Positions 63,503 to 64,000 of a stretch of DNA of 64,000 nt are shown in pieces. The notes under the pieces were generated by a model. That model did no database searches. It saw nothing but the letters and a program-made list of their open reading frames with translations, and had not been told where the DNA came from. Position numbers and translations under genes: made by a program. Numbering within the stretch: the first letter of the stretch is position 1; every line of letters begins with the position of its first letter. The stretch is from Nostoc sp. KVJ3 (GTDB lineage: Bacteria; Cyanobacteriota; Cyanobacteriia; Cyanobacteriales; Nostocaceae), in contig NZ_WWFG01000002.1 of NCBI RefSeq assembly GCF_026127265.1, positions 1,550,001-1,614,000 of the forward strand. The letters are read 5' to 3'.

Positions 63503-64000
63503 TCAATCCATCACCGCTAACACAGCTTTCGGCAATAACTTATCTTTAAACCAAACAATTCTCGCGGGAACATCATTTAATTTTACTCCCGCCTTTTCTA
63601 AATTAAGCCGCTCAGAAATAGCCAAAATTAAGTCATCACGTCCAGCCCGCCGCACCTGAGAAAACTTCTTTTGTAAATATTCTGGCCGCCAATAACCAAC
63701 AATTTCTAATAAGAAAGTGCGTCCATCAGAATGCACCAAGCGGAAATCGGGAATCATCACGCTACCGGGAATTGGGATCAAATCAACTTCTCGCTCTAAC
63801 GCCCAACCACTTTTTAAAGCATCCCATTTGTCAGCAAAGGATGCTTCTAGCATACTATCGTAGGGTTTCCCCGGTGGATAATGGGATACCAAACCACATT
63901 CAGAATTGAGAGTGAAACGTCCAGTTTTCCAACTATTTGTATAAGCGTCGCGGGTTTGAAGAATGGAAGAAAGACTCCATTTAGTAACGTGAAGTAAAGC
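63503..64000 (-). CDS. DUF790 nuclease, C-terminal part (5' end outside window)
   Basis: The frame is open up to base 64000, so the gene continues beyond the window. The visible 165 residues include PYDSMLEASFADKWDALKSG, LIPIPGSVMIPDFRLVHSDG and RTFLLEIVGYWRPEYLQKKF; E, D and E-x-V are the PD-(D/E)XK residues. This is the DUF790 family, which includes Bax1, the nuclease partner of the XPB-like helicase in archaea. It probably acts in DNA repair with a helicase outside the window. TTG 63892 is not the real start. Confidence 0.85.
   Translation of the reverse strand, partial: ALLHVTKWSLSSILQTRDAYTNSWKTGRFTLNSECGLVSHYPPGKPYDSMLEASFADKWDALKSGWALEREVDLIPIPGSVMIPDFRLVHSDGRTFLLEIVGYWRPEYLQKKFSQVRRAGRDDLILAISERLNLEKAGVKLNDVPARIVWFKDKLLPKAVLAVMD

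Overview
The window looks like the chromosome of a filamentous, probably heterocyst-forming cyanobacterium of the Nostoc/Anabaena group. The sequence shows many HIP1 octamers (GCGATCGC), heptameric short tandem repeats, a high-light-inducible (Hli) protein, Psb34, a CruA/CruP-type lycopene-cyclase-like protein, a fused thiO-thiG gene, a ThiD2-ThiE fusion, an acyl-lipid desaturase and a CRISPR repeat whose 3' half (AATCCCTATTAGGGATTGAAAC, minus strand) is typical of this group. No rRNA, tRNA or complete insertion sequence was found.

Layout. 1-5.3 kb: end of a glycosyltransferase, then a two-gene conflict-type module (Trypco1-like small protein plus a trypsin / nSTAND ATPase / 14-blade WD40 protein). 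5.5-6.9 kb: thiE and thiS. 7-11.5 kb: a secreted beta-helix protein, a foreign-looking secreted protein, a 42-bp tandem repeat and a MITE-like element. 11.5-13.8 kb: a TetR-recombinase fusion regulator divergent from a desaturase, with two palindromic operators between them. 13.9-15.9 kb: a broken DUF2887 gene and dusB. 16.1-19.4 kb: an orphan CRISPR array of 46 repeats read from the minus strand. 19.8-28.5 kb: alanine dehydrogenase, an Hli protein, a WD40 lipoprotein-like gene, a permease/TIGR03943 pair and an RNA ligase that appears to start at ATT. 28.6-32.4 kb: TauE/SafE exporter, sulfite oxidase-like enzyme and a cysteine-desulfurase-like enzyme, a plausible sulfur module. 33-43 kb: coiled-coil protein, CruA/CruP-like protein, citramalate synthase, ferredoxin, thiO-thiG and psb34. 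43-54 kb: TPR protein, PEP-CTERM protein, a NACHT NTPase with a remarkable Ser-Leu repeat tail, an SLH beta-helix surface protein flanked by an intact gene and its decayed paralogue. 53.6-64 kb: histidine kinase, DUF3155, a b6f-cofactor assembly factor, PadR regulator, DUF3611, serS, rseP, nth, rpsN, aat and the end of a DUF790 nuclease.

The most unusual theme is invasion of genes by small palindromic elements. Low-complexity hairpin elements lie inside cimA (in frame), the CruA/CruP-like gene (in frame) and thiO (out of frame by one base). Another repeat lies exactly after the signal peptide of the beta-helix protein. A 99-bp repeat present in inverted orientation 46 kb away has broken a paralogous gene. 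HIP1 octamers occur in closely spaced pairs that would fold into hairpins just after several genes. Two large STAND-type NTPases and the CRISPR array make this a window rich in candidate defence functions, though no cas gene is present.
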